NCBI GenBank assembly: GCA_955651875.1
Contig: CATPAP010000220.1
Coordinates: 1 to 5,137, forward strand
Direction of reading: 5' to 3'
Source: Candidatus Dormiibacterota bacterium
GTDB taxonomy: Bacteria > Chloroflexota > Dormibacteria > Aeolococcales > Aeolococcaceae
DNA: 5,137 nt
Shown one piece after another: positions 1-5,137 of this stretch (within the stretch, counting starts at the first letter, position 1; every line of letters starts with the position of its first letter). The position numbers were made by a program, and so were the translations under genes. Under the pieces are notes generated by a model. It worked only from the letters and a program-made list of their open reading frames with translations, did not search any database and was not told the DNA's origin.

Positions 1-1
1 G

Positions 2-442
2 GTGGGGACAGTCATCACTGCACTCTTCTCGGTCGTGGTCATCGTCGTCACCCTCCTCTCCGGCAGCGTCAGCAGCGTGTTCGCCAACCTCATCCTCGAC
101 ATCGGGGTCCTGGTGGCCCTGTACTACGGAATCACCGGCGTCGCGTGCGCCTGGGCGTTCCGGAAGGTTCTCCTCTCGGGGGCGAGGATGTACGTGCTGG
201 CGGGTCTGCTGCCGTTTGCCGGCGGCGTCGGCCTGCTCGCGCTTGCCGGCTACGTCGTGTACCAATCGTGGGTCGTGAGCATTACCCAGGCCCTGCCTGT
301 GCTGGTCGCGATGGGCCTCGGAATCCCGCTGCTCGTCCTGGCTGTGGCCACCAACCGCACCGGGTTCTTCCGCGAGAAGACGGTCTCGTACGTCATGGCG
401 GATGGAAAGCTGACAGCATTGACGGCGGGCCAAAGCAGCTAG
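2..442 (+). CDS. APC-family amino acid permease, C-terminal part (5' end outside window)
   Basis: An integral membrane protein cut by the left window edge; the in-frame GTG at base 2 is probably an internal valine. The visible 146 residues hold about four hydrophobic helices, roughly 4-20, 30-53, 63-87 and 96-116, which fit the last four of a 12-helix transporter. The stretch around residues 31-55 (LDIGVLVALYYGITG, then a CAWAFRK-like end) resembles the late helices of APC-superfamily amino acid/polyamine permeases, and a short charged tail follows (FFREK near 122-126). The stop is 5 nt before the gabT-like gene, so the two are almost certainly co-transcribed and the permease likely imports a substrate of the aminotransferases downstream, such as GABA or another amino acid or amine. 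The family call rests on pattern recognition of a fragment. The exact substrate cannot be read from it. Confidence 0.75.
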   Translation: MGTVITALFSVVVIVVTLLSGSVSSVFANLILDIGVLVALYYGITGVACAWAFRKVLLSGARMYVLAGLLPFAGGVGLLALAGYVVYQSWVVSITQALPVLVAMGLGIPLLVLAVATNRTGFFREKTVSYVMADGKLTALTAGQSS

Positions 443-447
443 CGGGC

Positions 448-1773
448 ATGTGCGCTTTGCGCAACACTGAGCTGCAGCAGCAGCGAGAAGCCTCCGTGGC
501 CCGCGGCATGGGCTCCGTCATGGCTGCCTTCGCACACGCCGCCGACGGCGCGACGCTGGTCGACGCCGACGGCAGGCGCTACCTCGACTTTGCCAGCGGC
601 ATCAGCGTCATGAATCTCGGCCACGGTCATCCTGACGTTGTCGCGGCGATGCATCGGCAGGTCGACCTGCTGATCAACTCCGGCGGGCCGGTGATGATGC
701 CCGACGTATACGTGGAGCTCTGCAGCCGTCTGTGCGCGCTCGCGCCCGTCCCGAAGCCGGCGAAGGCGCTGCTGGTGAACAGCGGTGCAGAGGCGGTCGA
801 GAATGCGGTCAAGATCGTGCGTCACGCGACGGGCCGCCCCGCCATCATCAGCTTCCACAACAGCTTCCACGGGCGGACGCTGATGGCCATGAGCCTCACC
901 GGCAAGGTGCACCCGTACAAGCAGAACTTCGGCCCGTACGCGACCGAGGTGTACCAGGCGCCCTACCCGTACGCGTACCACGACCAGACCACCGACGAGA
1001 GCCTGGACGCGCTGCAGGCCCTCTTCGCGTCGCAGGTCCCGCCCGACCGCGTGGCCGGGGTCATCGTCGAGCCTGTCCAAGGTGAGGGCGGCTTCGTCGT
1101 CCCGCCGCCGGACTTCCTGCCCCGGCTCGCCGCGCTGCTCCGCGAGCTCGACATCCCGCTCATCGCCGACGAGATCCAGTCCGGCATGGCTCGCACTGGG
1201 GAGCTGTTCGCGGTCACCCACTTCGGCGTCGAGCCGGACCTGGTGCTGCTGGCCAAAACGCTGGGTGGCGGCCTGCCCCTGGCGGCGGTGGTGGGCCGCG
1301 CCGAGTTGATGGACGCGCCGGCGCCCGGCGGACTCGGCGGCACGTTCGGTGGCAATCCCGTGGCCTGCGCAGCGGCGCTCGCCGTGCTCGAGGTCATCGA
1401 ACGTGACGGCATCTGCGCGCGGGCGCGCCAAGTGGGCGAGGTCGCAATCCGGCGCATGCAGGCAATGCAGGAGCGCCATGCGTGCATCGGCGACGTGCGT
1501 GGGATCGGCGCCATGACCGCCATGGAGCTTGTGCACAACCGCTCCAGCCGTGAGCCCGCGCCCGCCCTGGCTGCGGCGGTGCTGCGCGAGGCACATGCCC
1601 GCGGCCTGGCGCTGCTGCGCGCCGGGCTGTACGACAACGTCATCCGACTGCTCATGCCGCTGACGATCGGCGACGACGAGCTGACGGCCGGGCTGGACAT
1701 CGTCGAGCAGTCACTCGAGGCTGCCATCGCCGCTGATCAGGCGGTCGCCGCGAGGAGTGCGCATGGCAACTGA
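448..1773 (+). CDS. gabT: 4-aminobutyrate (GABA) aminotransferase-like class III PLP enzyme
   Basis: Predicted cytoplasmic 441-residue, fold-type I, class III aminotransferase that moves an amino group from GABA (or a related omega-amine) to 2-oxoglutarate, giving succinate semialdehyde and glutamate. Alignment from memory to E. coli GabT runs nearly gap-free with a constant +2 offset. Visible residues: I52 (E. coli I50), the PLP phosphate loop SGAEA at 112-116, R143 (R141), E208 and E213 in EPVQGEGG (E206, E211), D241 in IADEIQSG, Schiff-base K270 in LLAKTLGGG, T299 in GGTFGGNP, and R400 in NVIRLLMPLTI (R398). F140 replaces a tyrosine that stacks on PLP in E. coli. ATG 448 is chosen because TELQQQREASVARG matches the normal GabT N-terminus; there is no good Shine-Dalgarno, so translation is probably coupled to the permease 5 nt upstream. 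GTG 496 or ATG 508 are less likely. The family is certain; GABA as substrate is likely, but other omega-amino acids are possible. Confidence 0.88.
   Translation: MCALRNTELQQQREASVARGMGSVMAAFAHAADGATLVDADGRRYLDFASGISVMNLGHGHPDVVAAMHRQVDLLINSGGPVMMPDVYVELCSRLCALAPVPKPAKALLVNSGAEAVENAVKIVRHATGRPAIISFHNSFHGRTLMAMSLTGKVHPYKQNFGPYATEVYQAPYPYAYHDQTTDESLDALQALFASQVPPDRVAGVIVEPVQGEGGFVVPPPDFLPRLAALLRELDIPLIADEIQSGMARTGELFAVTHFGVEPDLVLLAKTLGGGLPLAAVVGRAELMDAPAPGGLGGTFGGNPVACAAALAVLEVIERDGICARARQVGEVAIRRMQAMQERHACIGDVRGIGAMTAMELVHNRSSREPAPALAAAVLREAHARGLALLRAGLYDNVIRLLMPLTIGDDELTAGLDIVEQSLEAAIAADQAVAARSAHGN
1752..1757 (+). promoter_or_regulatory. Shine-Dalgarno fixing the second aminotransferase start
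   Basis: GAGGAG lies inside the end of gabT, 5 nt before ATG 1763. It decides the start of the downstream gene: with the alternative GTG at 1757 the Shine-Dalgarno would overlap the start codon. Confidence 0.75.
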
Positions 1774-3139
1774 CGTGAAGATCGCCGGCATCGACCCGCG
1801 CCGGATGGCGGAGCTGACCAAGCGCGAGGAGGAGGCATTCCTAGCCAAGCGGCGGATGTCCCGCGAGCTGTGGCAGGAGGCGACGAAAACGATGCCCCGG
1901 GGCGTGCCGTCATCGTTCCAGGACACGCCGCCGCAGCCCGTCTTCATCGACCGTGGCCAGGGCAGCCATGTGTGGGATGTCGACGGCAACGAGTACGTCG
2001 ACTTCCACAACGGCTTCGGGGTCATGGTCGTCGGGCACGCGCATCCGGCGGTGGTGAAGGCCGTCACCGAGCGCATGGCGCGGGGCTCGCATTTCGCGCA
2101 GCCGGTCGCAGGGGACGTCGCCGTCGCCGCCGAGCTTTCGCGCCGCTTCTCGCAGCCGCAGTGGCGGTTCACCAACAGCGGCACCGAGTCGACCCTCGAC
2201 TCGGTGCGGCTGGCACGCGGCTTCACCGGGCGCGAGCGGCTGGTGAAGATCGAGGCGTCGTACCACGGCCACCACGACTCTCTGATGGTCAGCGTCGAGC
2301 CCGCACGTGAGTTGATGGGCCCGGTCGAGCAGCCGAACTCGGTTCCCTTCTGCGAAGGCATCCCGCGGGCCACCGTCGACCTGGTGACCGTGGTCCCGTT
2401 CAATGACCTCGATGCGCTGGAGCGCGCCTTCGCAACCCACGACGACATTGCGGCGGTTGTCGTCGAGCCGGTGATGATGAACCTCGGCATCGTGCTGCCG
2501 GACGATGGCTACCTCGCGGGTGCGCGTGACATCGCGCACCGTCACAACGCGCTGCTCATCTTCGACGAGGTGAAGACGGGCGTGACCATCGCCCCCGGCG
2601 GCGCGTCGGAGCGCTTCGGCGTCACGCCCGACATCGTCTGTCTTGCCAAGGCGATCGGCGGCGGTCTGCCGTGTGGCGCCATCGGCGGGCGAGAGGACGT
2701 CATGGCGGTGATCACCGACGGCCGTGTTGCGCAGATGGGGACGTTCAACGGCAACCCGCTCACAACGGCGGCGTCGCAGGCCACGCTCCTCGAGGTGCTG
2801 ACGCCGGCTGCGTACTCGCATTTCGATGCGCTTGCCGAGGAGCTCCAAGGCGGCCTCGACCGCGTGATCGCCGACCACGACCTGCCATTCCACGTTCTCA
2901 CGCTGGCCGCCCGCGGGTGTGTCACGTACCGGAAGGACAGGGTGCGCAACTACCGCGACTACCTCGACATCGACAAGGCCGTGCCCTACCTCTCGTGGCT
3001 CTACCAGAGCAACCGCGGAGTCCTGATGGCGCCGGGAGCGGAGGAGAACTGGACACTGTCGGTGCAGCATTCCGAACAGGACGTGCGCCGCTATGTCGAC
3101 AATTTCAAGGAGTTCGCTCGCGACCTGACCGCGTCGTAA
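1763..3139 (+). CDS. HemL-like class III aminotransferase (glutamate-1-semialdehyde aminomutase family, probably not true HemL)
   Basis: A 458-residue fold-type I PLP enzyme. Its sequence follows glutamate-1-semialdehyde 2,1-aminomutase (HemL) along its length: VWDVDGNEYVDF at 70-81, NSGTES at 138-143 (PLP phosphate), YHGHHD at 167-172, E235 in VEPVMMNLG, D268 in FDEVKTG, Schiff-base K296 in LAKAIGGG, T327 in GTFNGNP. About 30 residues are added at the N-terminus and HemL is usually about 430 long. Several substrate-side positions differ from HemL as I recall it: the GGVNSPVR arginine is Q53, the GSWGP tryptophan is F85, and the C-terminal QFEAGF region is AEENWT, although the glutamate is kept (E428). 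It is therefore more likely a transaminase or aminomutase acting on another amino or beta-amino acid. The gene starts 11 nt inside gabT, so it is translated with it, and the permease-gabT context points to catabolism. Automatic annotation would probably read glutamate-1-semialdehyde aminomutase or aspartate aminotransferase family. Confidence 0.85.
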   Translation: MATDVKIAGIDPRRMAELTKREEEAFLAKRRMSRELWQEATKTMPRGVPSSFQDTPPQPVFIDRGQGSHVWDVDGNEYVDFHNGFGVMVVGHAHPAVVKAVTERMARGSHFAQPVAGDVAVAAELSRRFSQPQWRFTNSGTESTLDSVRLARGFTGRERLVKIEASYHGHHDSLMVSVEPARELMGPVEQPNSVPFCEGIPRATVDLVTVVPFNDLDALERAFATHDDIAAVVVEPVMMNLGIVLPDDGYLAGARDIAHRHNALLIFDEVKTGVTIAPGGASERFGVTPDIVCLAKAIGGGLPCGAIGGREDVMAVITDGRVAQMGTFNGNPLTTAASQATLLEVLTPAAYSHFDALAEELQGGLDRVIADHDLPFHVLTLAARGCVTYRKDRVRNYRDYLDIDKAVPYLSWLYQSNRGVLMAPGAEENWTLSVQHSEQDVRRYVDNFKEFARDLTAS

Positions 3140-3140
3140 C

Positions 3141-3173
3141 CCACGGCGCGGTCAGCGGACCGCCTCGGCGTGG
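3141..3173. terminator. Possible bidirectional terminator hairpin between convergent operons
   Basis: The 44-nt gap between the two convergent stop codons holds a nested inverted repeat. An inner 6-bp stem GCGGTC / GACCGC (3148-3153 with 3158-3163, loop AGCG) lies inside an outer 5-bp stem CCACG / CGTGG (3141-3145 with 3169-3173), with an unpaired internal bulge. There is no T-run on either side, so it is not a classical intrinsic terminator, although U-less hairpins are often proposed to end transcripts in high-GC bacteria. In this GC-rich DNA a chance hairpin is a real alternative. Confidence 0.4.
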
Positions 3174-3183
3174 CTCAGCCCGG

Positions 3184-4239
3184 TCAGGGAAGGAAGAGCA
3201 TCGAGTCGCCGAATTCGTGCCACAGGTAGCGCAACTCGACGGCCGCCTCGTACGCCGCGCGCACCAGCTCCGGCCCGGCGACTGCCTCGAGCAGCAGCAG
3301 GTGACTGGACTCCGGCAGATGGAGTCCGGTGATGAGCCCGTTGGCGACGCGGGGCGGCCGCTGCGGGCTGAGCACGAGGTCGGTCCAGCCGCGTCCCTGG
3401 TGGACGGCGCCGTCTGCATCCGCGACCGTCTCGAGCGCGCGCACCACCGTGGTCCCGACCGCCACGACGCGCCGGCCGGCGGCTCGGGTGGCGCCGGCGA
3501 GACGCGCGGTGCTCTCGGGCACCGCGTAGCGCTCGGGCGCCGGCGGCTCATGGAACTCCGCGCTGGAGACGCCGGAGTGAAGAGTGACCGGCGCGATGCT
3601 CACGCCCGCCGCCATGAGGCGCATCAACAGCTGCAGCGTGAAAGGCCGCCCGGCGCTGGCCATCTCGGCGCTGCCGGGCTCGTCGGCGTACACATTCTGG
3701 TGATCGCTGAGAGCCCAGCTCCCCACGTGGTGGCTGTACGTGATGGGCCGGCCGTGGCCGGCGAGGTAGGTGACCGCGCCGGTCGGCGGGGTGACGTCGG
3801 CGACCCACAGACGTGACGACCGCGCGCCCTCGTCGGGGTGCGGGCGCCTCAGCGTCAGCGTCACGCGGGCGGGGAGATGGACGACATCGCCGGCTCCGAT
3901 GCCGGGCTCGGCGCCGCGGTTGTCGGCGCGACGCAGCTCGACGATCCAGGCCGCCGTGTCGAGCCAGCCCGCCACATGGACGAGCGCCGCGCTGCCGTCG
4001 GGCCGGTGGCCGGTCACTGCTGCGGGCAGCGTCGCCGAGGTGTTGACGACGAGCAGATCACCGGGCTCGAGCAGCGCTGCCAGCTCGTGGAAACGGTGGT
4101 GCGACACGCCACCGGGGCGTGCCACGAGCAGGCGCACACCGTCGCGCGCGATGCCACGATGTTCGGGGGGCATCGAGGCCTGCAGGCCGTCGGGCAGGAC
4201 GAACCGTGTCTGCGGAGGAGCGGGGCGTGTCGCGATCAC
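3184..4239 (-). CDS. Divergent QueA-family protein (S-adenosylmethionine:tRNA ribosyltransferase-isomerase family)
   Basis: A 351-residue protein of normal QueA length. True QueA transfers and isomerises the ribosyl group of S-adenosylmethionine onto 7-aminomethyl-7-deazaguanine in tRNA, giving epoxyqueuosine. Family landmarks in order: RLLVARPGGVSHHRF at 36-50, LLEPGDLLVVN at 56-66, DHQNVYADEPGS at 179-190, VTLHSG at 218-223, VGTTVVRALE at 261-270, NGLITGLHLPESS in the C-terminal third, and FGDSMLF at the end. Several hallmark residues have changed: NDTRVxPAR is NTSATLPAA (66-74), APTAGLHF is EMASAGRPF (192-200) and LHVGxGTF is LHSGVSSA (220-227). No other queuosine gene is in the window. 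The GTG start is supported by its GTGA overlap with the SDR stop, implying translational coupling. Membership of the family is clear, but the queuosine reaction is doubtful; a paralog acting on another substrate is my inference. Confidence 0.85.
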   Translation of the reverse strand: MIATRPAPPQTRFVLPDGLQASMPPEHRGIARDGVRLLVARPGGVSHHRFHELAALLEPGDLLVVNTSATLPAAVTGHRPDGSAALVHVAGWLDTAAWIVELRRADNRGAEPGIGAGDVVHLPARVTLTLRRPHPDEGARSSRLWVADVTPPTGAVTYLAGHGRPITYSHHVGSWALSDHQNVYADEPGSAEMASAGRPFTLQLLMRLMAAGVSIAPVTLHSGVSSAEFHEPPAPERYAVPESTARLAGATRAAGRRVVAVGTTVVRALETVADADGAVHQGRGWTDLVLSPQRPPRVANGLITGLHLPESSHLLLLEAVAGPELVRAAYEAAVELRYLWHEFGDSMLFLP

Positions 4240-4961
4240 GACGGCATCGTTCTGGCCAGCTCGGCGGCTCGATAGCGGCCGCTCCGCAGCTGGCCGGTCA
4301 GCAGTCTCATCAGCGCGGGCACCACGCTCTCCGCGCTGGGGCGGTCGCTGATGTCCTCACCGGGGAAGGCCTCCTGCTGCATGTCGGTGCGCATGTCGCC
4401 GGGGTCGAAGGCGTACACGGAGAGCTCGGGATGCTCGACCGCCAGGACGGCGCTGATGTGATCGAGCGCGGCTTTGGACGAGCCATACCCACCCCAGCCC
4501 TCGTACGCCTCCACCGCGGCGTCCGACGAGATGTTGACGATGCGGCCGTGGCTGCGGAGCAGGTGGGGGAGAACCAGCTGGAGGAGCGCAAGCGGGGCGA
4601 AGGTGTTGACTGCATACACCGCCTGGAGCGTTTCGAGCTCGTAGTCGGCGAGGCGCGGCTGCGGGCTCGGGCCGAGCAGGCTCGCGTTGTTGACCGCAAC
4701 GTCGAGGCCGCCGGCCGAGTCGACCGCGGCGACGAGCTTGGCACGATGGGACACCTCAGCGACATCGCCCGTGACCGGGGTCACCGACCCCGGACCGGCC
4801 ATCCGCGCGGCTGCGTCCTCGAGCCGGTCGCCATCGCGACCGTCGGCGACGACGTGCCAGCCATCACGGACCAGCGCGGCGGTGAGCGCGCGGCCGAGAC
4901 CGCGCGAGCCGCCGGTCACGAGTGCCACCGGGCCGGTGGATGCGCGCCCTCGGCTTGTCAT
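4236..4961 (-). CDS. Short-chain dehydrogenase/reductase (SDR), classical type, NADP(H)-preferring
   Basis: A 241-residue soluble Rossmann-fold oxidoreductase of usual classical SDR length. Visible: the dinucleotide-binding TGGSRGLG at 16-23, GDV at 65-67 (adenine pocket), NNAS at 91-94 (usually NNAG), N119, catalytic S146, Y159 and K163 with normal spacing (Y+4 = K), and the DPGDMRTDM loop at 186-194. R20 in the glycine loop and R42 after the second strand suggest NADP(H) over NAD(H). The substrate, a carbonyl or alcohol, cannot be read from the sequence. It is the first gene of an operon with the QueA-like gene, which begins at its stop codon (GTGA overlap), and it faces a MerR-type gene across a MerR-style promoter. 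ATG 4961 is the only sensible start: upstream ATG 4969 (reading ATG GCC TCA TGA) closes at once. The TAGGA upstream looks like a Shine-Dalgarno but more likely belongs to the -10 element, making the mRNA leaderless. Confidence 0.92.
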   Translation of the reverse strand: MTSRGRASTGPVALVTGGSRGLGRALTAALVRDGWHVVADGRDGDRLEDAAARMAGPGSVTPVTGDVAEVSHRAKLVAAVDSAGGLDVAVNNASLLGPSPQPRLADYELETLQAVYAVNTFAPLALLQLVLPHLLRSHGRIVNISSDAAVEAYEGWGGYGSSKAALDHISAVLAVEHPELSVYAFDPGDMRTDMQQEAFPGEDISDRPSAESVVPALMRLLTGQLRSGRYRAAELARTMPS

Positions 4962-4984
4962 GAGGCCATCCTAGAAGTTAAAGT
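4955..4984 (+). promoter_or_regulatory. Possible promoter of the MerR-type gene, overlapping the SDR promoter
   Basis: On the + strand, TTGTCA (4955-4960, five of six bases of the -35 consensus) and TAAAGT (4979-4984, TANNNT) are 18 bp apart. Seven bases then lead to ATG 4992, so this transcript would also be leaderless, in keeping with the absence of a Shine-Dalgarno there. The -10 lies inside the predicted operator, so bound regulator should repress its own gene. The match is good but short. Confidence 0.5.
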
Positions 4985-4998
4985 CAACTTCATGTCAA
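4968..4998 (-). promoter_or_regulatory. MerR-type promoter of the SDR / QueA-like operon (19-bp spacer)
   Basis: Read on the - strand, a perfect -35 TTGACA (4998-4993) and a -10 TAGGAT (4973-4968, fitting the high-GC TANNNT form) are separated by 19 bp instead of the usual 17. An over-long 19-20 bp spacer carrying a dyad is the known hallmark of promoters activated by MerR-family regulators, which untwist the DNA to realign the two elements. Six bases (4967-4962) separate the -10 from the A of the SDR start codon, so transcription should begin at or next to the ATG and the message should have no leader. Confidence 0.78.
4974..4991. promoter_or_regulatory. Predicted MerR-family operator (inverted repeat in the promoter spacer)
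   Basis: Perfect 6-bp half-sites GAAGTT (4974-4979) and AACTTC (4986-4991) flank a 6-bp centre AAAGTC. The 18-bp dyad fills all but one base of the 19-bp spacer of the SDR promoter and ends directly before the ATG of the divergent MerR-type gene. A second nested dyad, AAGT-CA-ACTT, lies at 4981-4990. The length matches the 18-bp SoxR box, but the sequence is not the SoxR consensus. Confidence 0.72.
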
Positions 4999-5137
4999 GT
5001 GACGTCGCCGTCACCGTGCGCAGCAGCGATCTGCTGCCGATCGGGGAGGTGGCACGGCGCGCGGGCTTCGCCGCTTCGGCGCTGCGCTACTACGAGAAGG
5101 AGGGGCTGATCAGCGGCGCGCGAACCGACGGGGGACA
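4992..5137 (+). CDS. MerR-family transcriptional regulator, N-terminal part (3' end outside window)
   Basis: The first 48 residues are visible; the gene runs off the right edge. After a roughly 15-residue lead come the MerR winged helix-turn-helix signatures: IGEVARRAGFAASALRYYE at 17-35 (recognition helix) and KEGLISGARTDGG at 36-48 (start of the wing). SALRYYEKEGLI followed by RTDGG resembles SoxR-like and aldehyde/redox-responsive MerR proteins, but the effector domain is not visible, so the signal it senses is unknown. ATG 4992 has no Shine-Dalgarno and abuts the predicted operator, consistent with leaderless translation; GTG 5016 is an in-frame alternative that would still keep the whole DNA-binding motif. 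Divergent placement next to a MerR-architecture promoter makes the SDR / QueA-like operon its likely target, along with its own gene. Confidence 0.88.
   Translation, partial: MSSDVAVTVRSSDLLPIGEVARRAGFAASALRYYEKEGLISGARTDGG

Noticed and set aside
145..447. N-terminal extension of the gabT reading frame back to base 145
   Set aside because: It lies inside the permease gene in another frame, has arginine/proline-rich shadow composition, and the GabT family N-terminus matches from ATG 448.
474..486. CAGCAG short repeat (also near 3291-3300)
   Set aside because: Short in-frame Gln or Leu codon runs typical of GC-rich coding DNA; no repeat element.
439..1596. Long antisense open frame opposite gabT
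   Set aside because: Low-complexity His/Arg/Val-rich translation with no family motif; a mirror of high-GC codon bias over a clear gene.
1757..1762. GTG 1757 as the start of the second aminotransferase
   Set aside because: It overlaps the GAGGAG Shine-Dalgarno; ATG 1763 has ideal 5-nt spacing.
1910..3070. Long antisense open frame opposite the HemL-like gene
   Set aside because: Same reason: no recognisable domain, and the + strand product is a well-conserved PLP enzyme.
2671..3816. + strand open frame spanning the convergent gap
   Set aside because: It overlaps the ends of two well-supported genes in other frames and reads as Arg/Gly/Ala-rich shadow sequence.
4969..4973. TAGGA as a Shine-Dalgarno for the SDR gene
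   Set aside because: It is part of the TAGGAT -10 of a well-formed MerR-type promoter, so it would not be in the mRNA; kept only as an alternative if transcription starts further upstream.
4974..4991. Calling the dyad a SoxR box and the regulator SoxR
   Set aside because: The length matches but the half-site bases do not follow the SoxR consensus, and the iron-sulfur cysteines that would define SoxR lie outside the window.

Overview
The window is GC-rich, tightly packed bacterial DNA. Third-position GC bias, GTG starts, overlapping genes and TANNNT-type -10 elements suggest an actinobacterium or another high-GC lineage; the genus cannot be told from this sequence. No RNA gene, insertion sequence, CRISPR array or sizeable repeat is visible, and no stretch over 300 bases lacks a gene.

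Bases 1-3139 (+ strand) form the end of an amino acid/amine uptake and transamination operon. It holds the C-terminal part of an APC-type permease, a GabT-type 4-aminobutyrate aminotransferase (start 5 nt after the permease stop), and a second class III aminotransferase related to glutamate-1-semialdehyde aminomutase (overlapping gabT by 11 nt). The permease would import the substrate and the two PLP enzymes would process amino groups. No matching dehydrogenase lies in the window. The second enzyme keeps the PLP machinery but has changes at positions that bind glutamate-1-semialdehyde in true HemL, so it is probably catabolic rather than a tetrapyrrole-synthesis enzyme.

Bases 3140-3183 are a short convergent gap with a nested inverted repeat that may act as a shared terminator.

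Bases 3184-4961 (- strand) form a two-gene operon: an SDR oxidoreductase followed, with a 4-nt GTGA overlap, by a divergent QueA-family protein. The QueA-like protein keeps the overall family framework but lacks several of the family's hallmark motif residues.

Bases 4962-5137 hold an unusually AT-rich divergent promoter and the start of a MerR-family regulator on the + strand. The SDR promoter has a perfect TTGACA -35 and a TAGGAT -10 separated by 19 bp, and an inverted repeat fills that spacer: the standard MerR-activated promoter design. Both divergent transcripts are predicted to begin at or within a base or two of their ATG, that is, to be leaderless. The MerR / SDR / QueA-like unit, a small regulated cassette of unknown substrate, is the most interesting part of the window.
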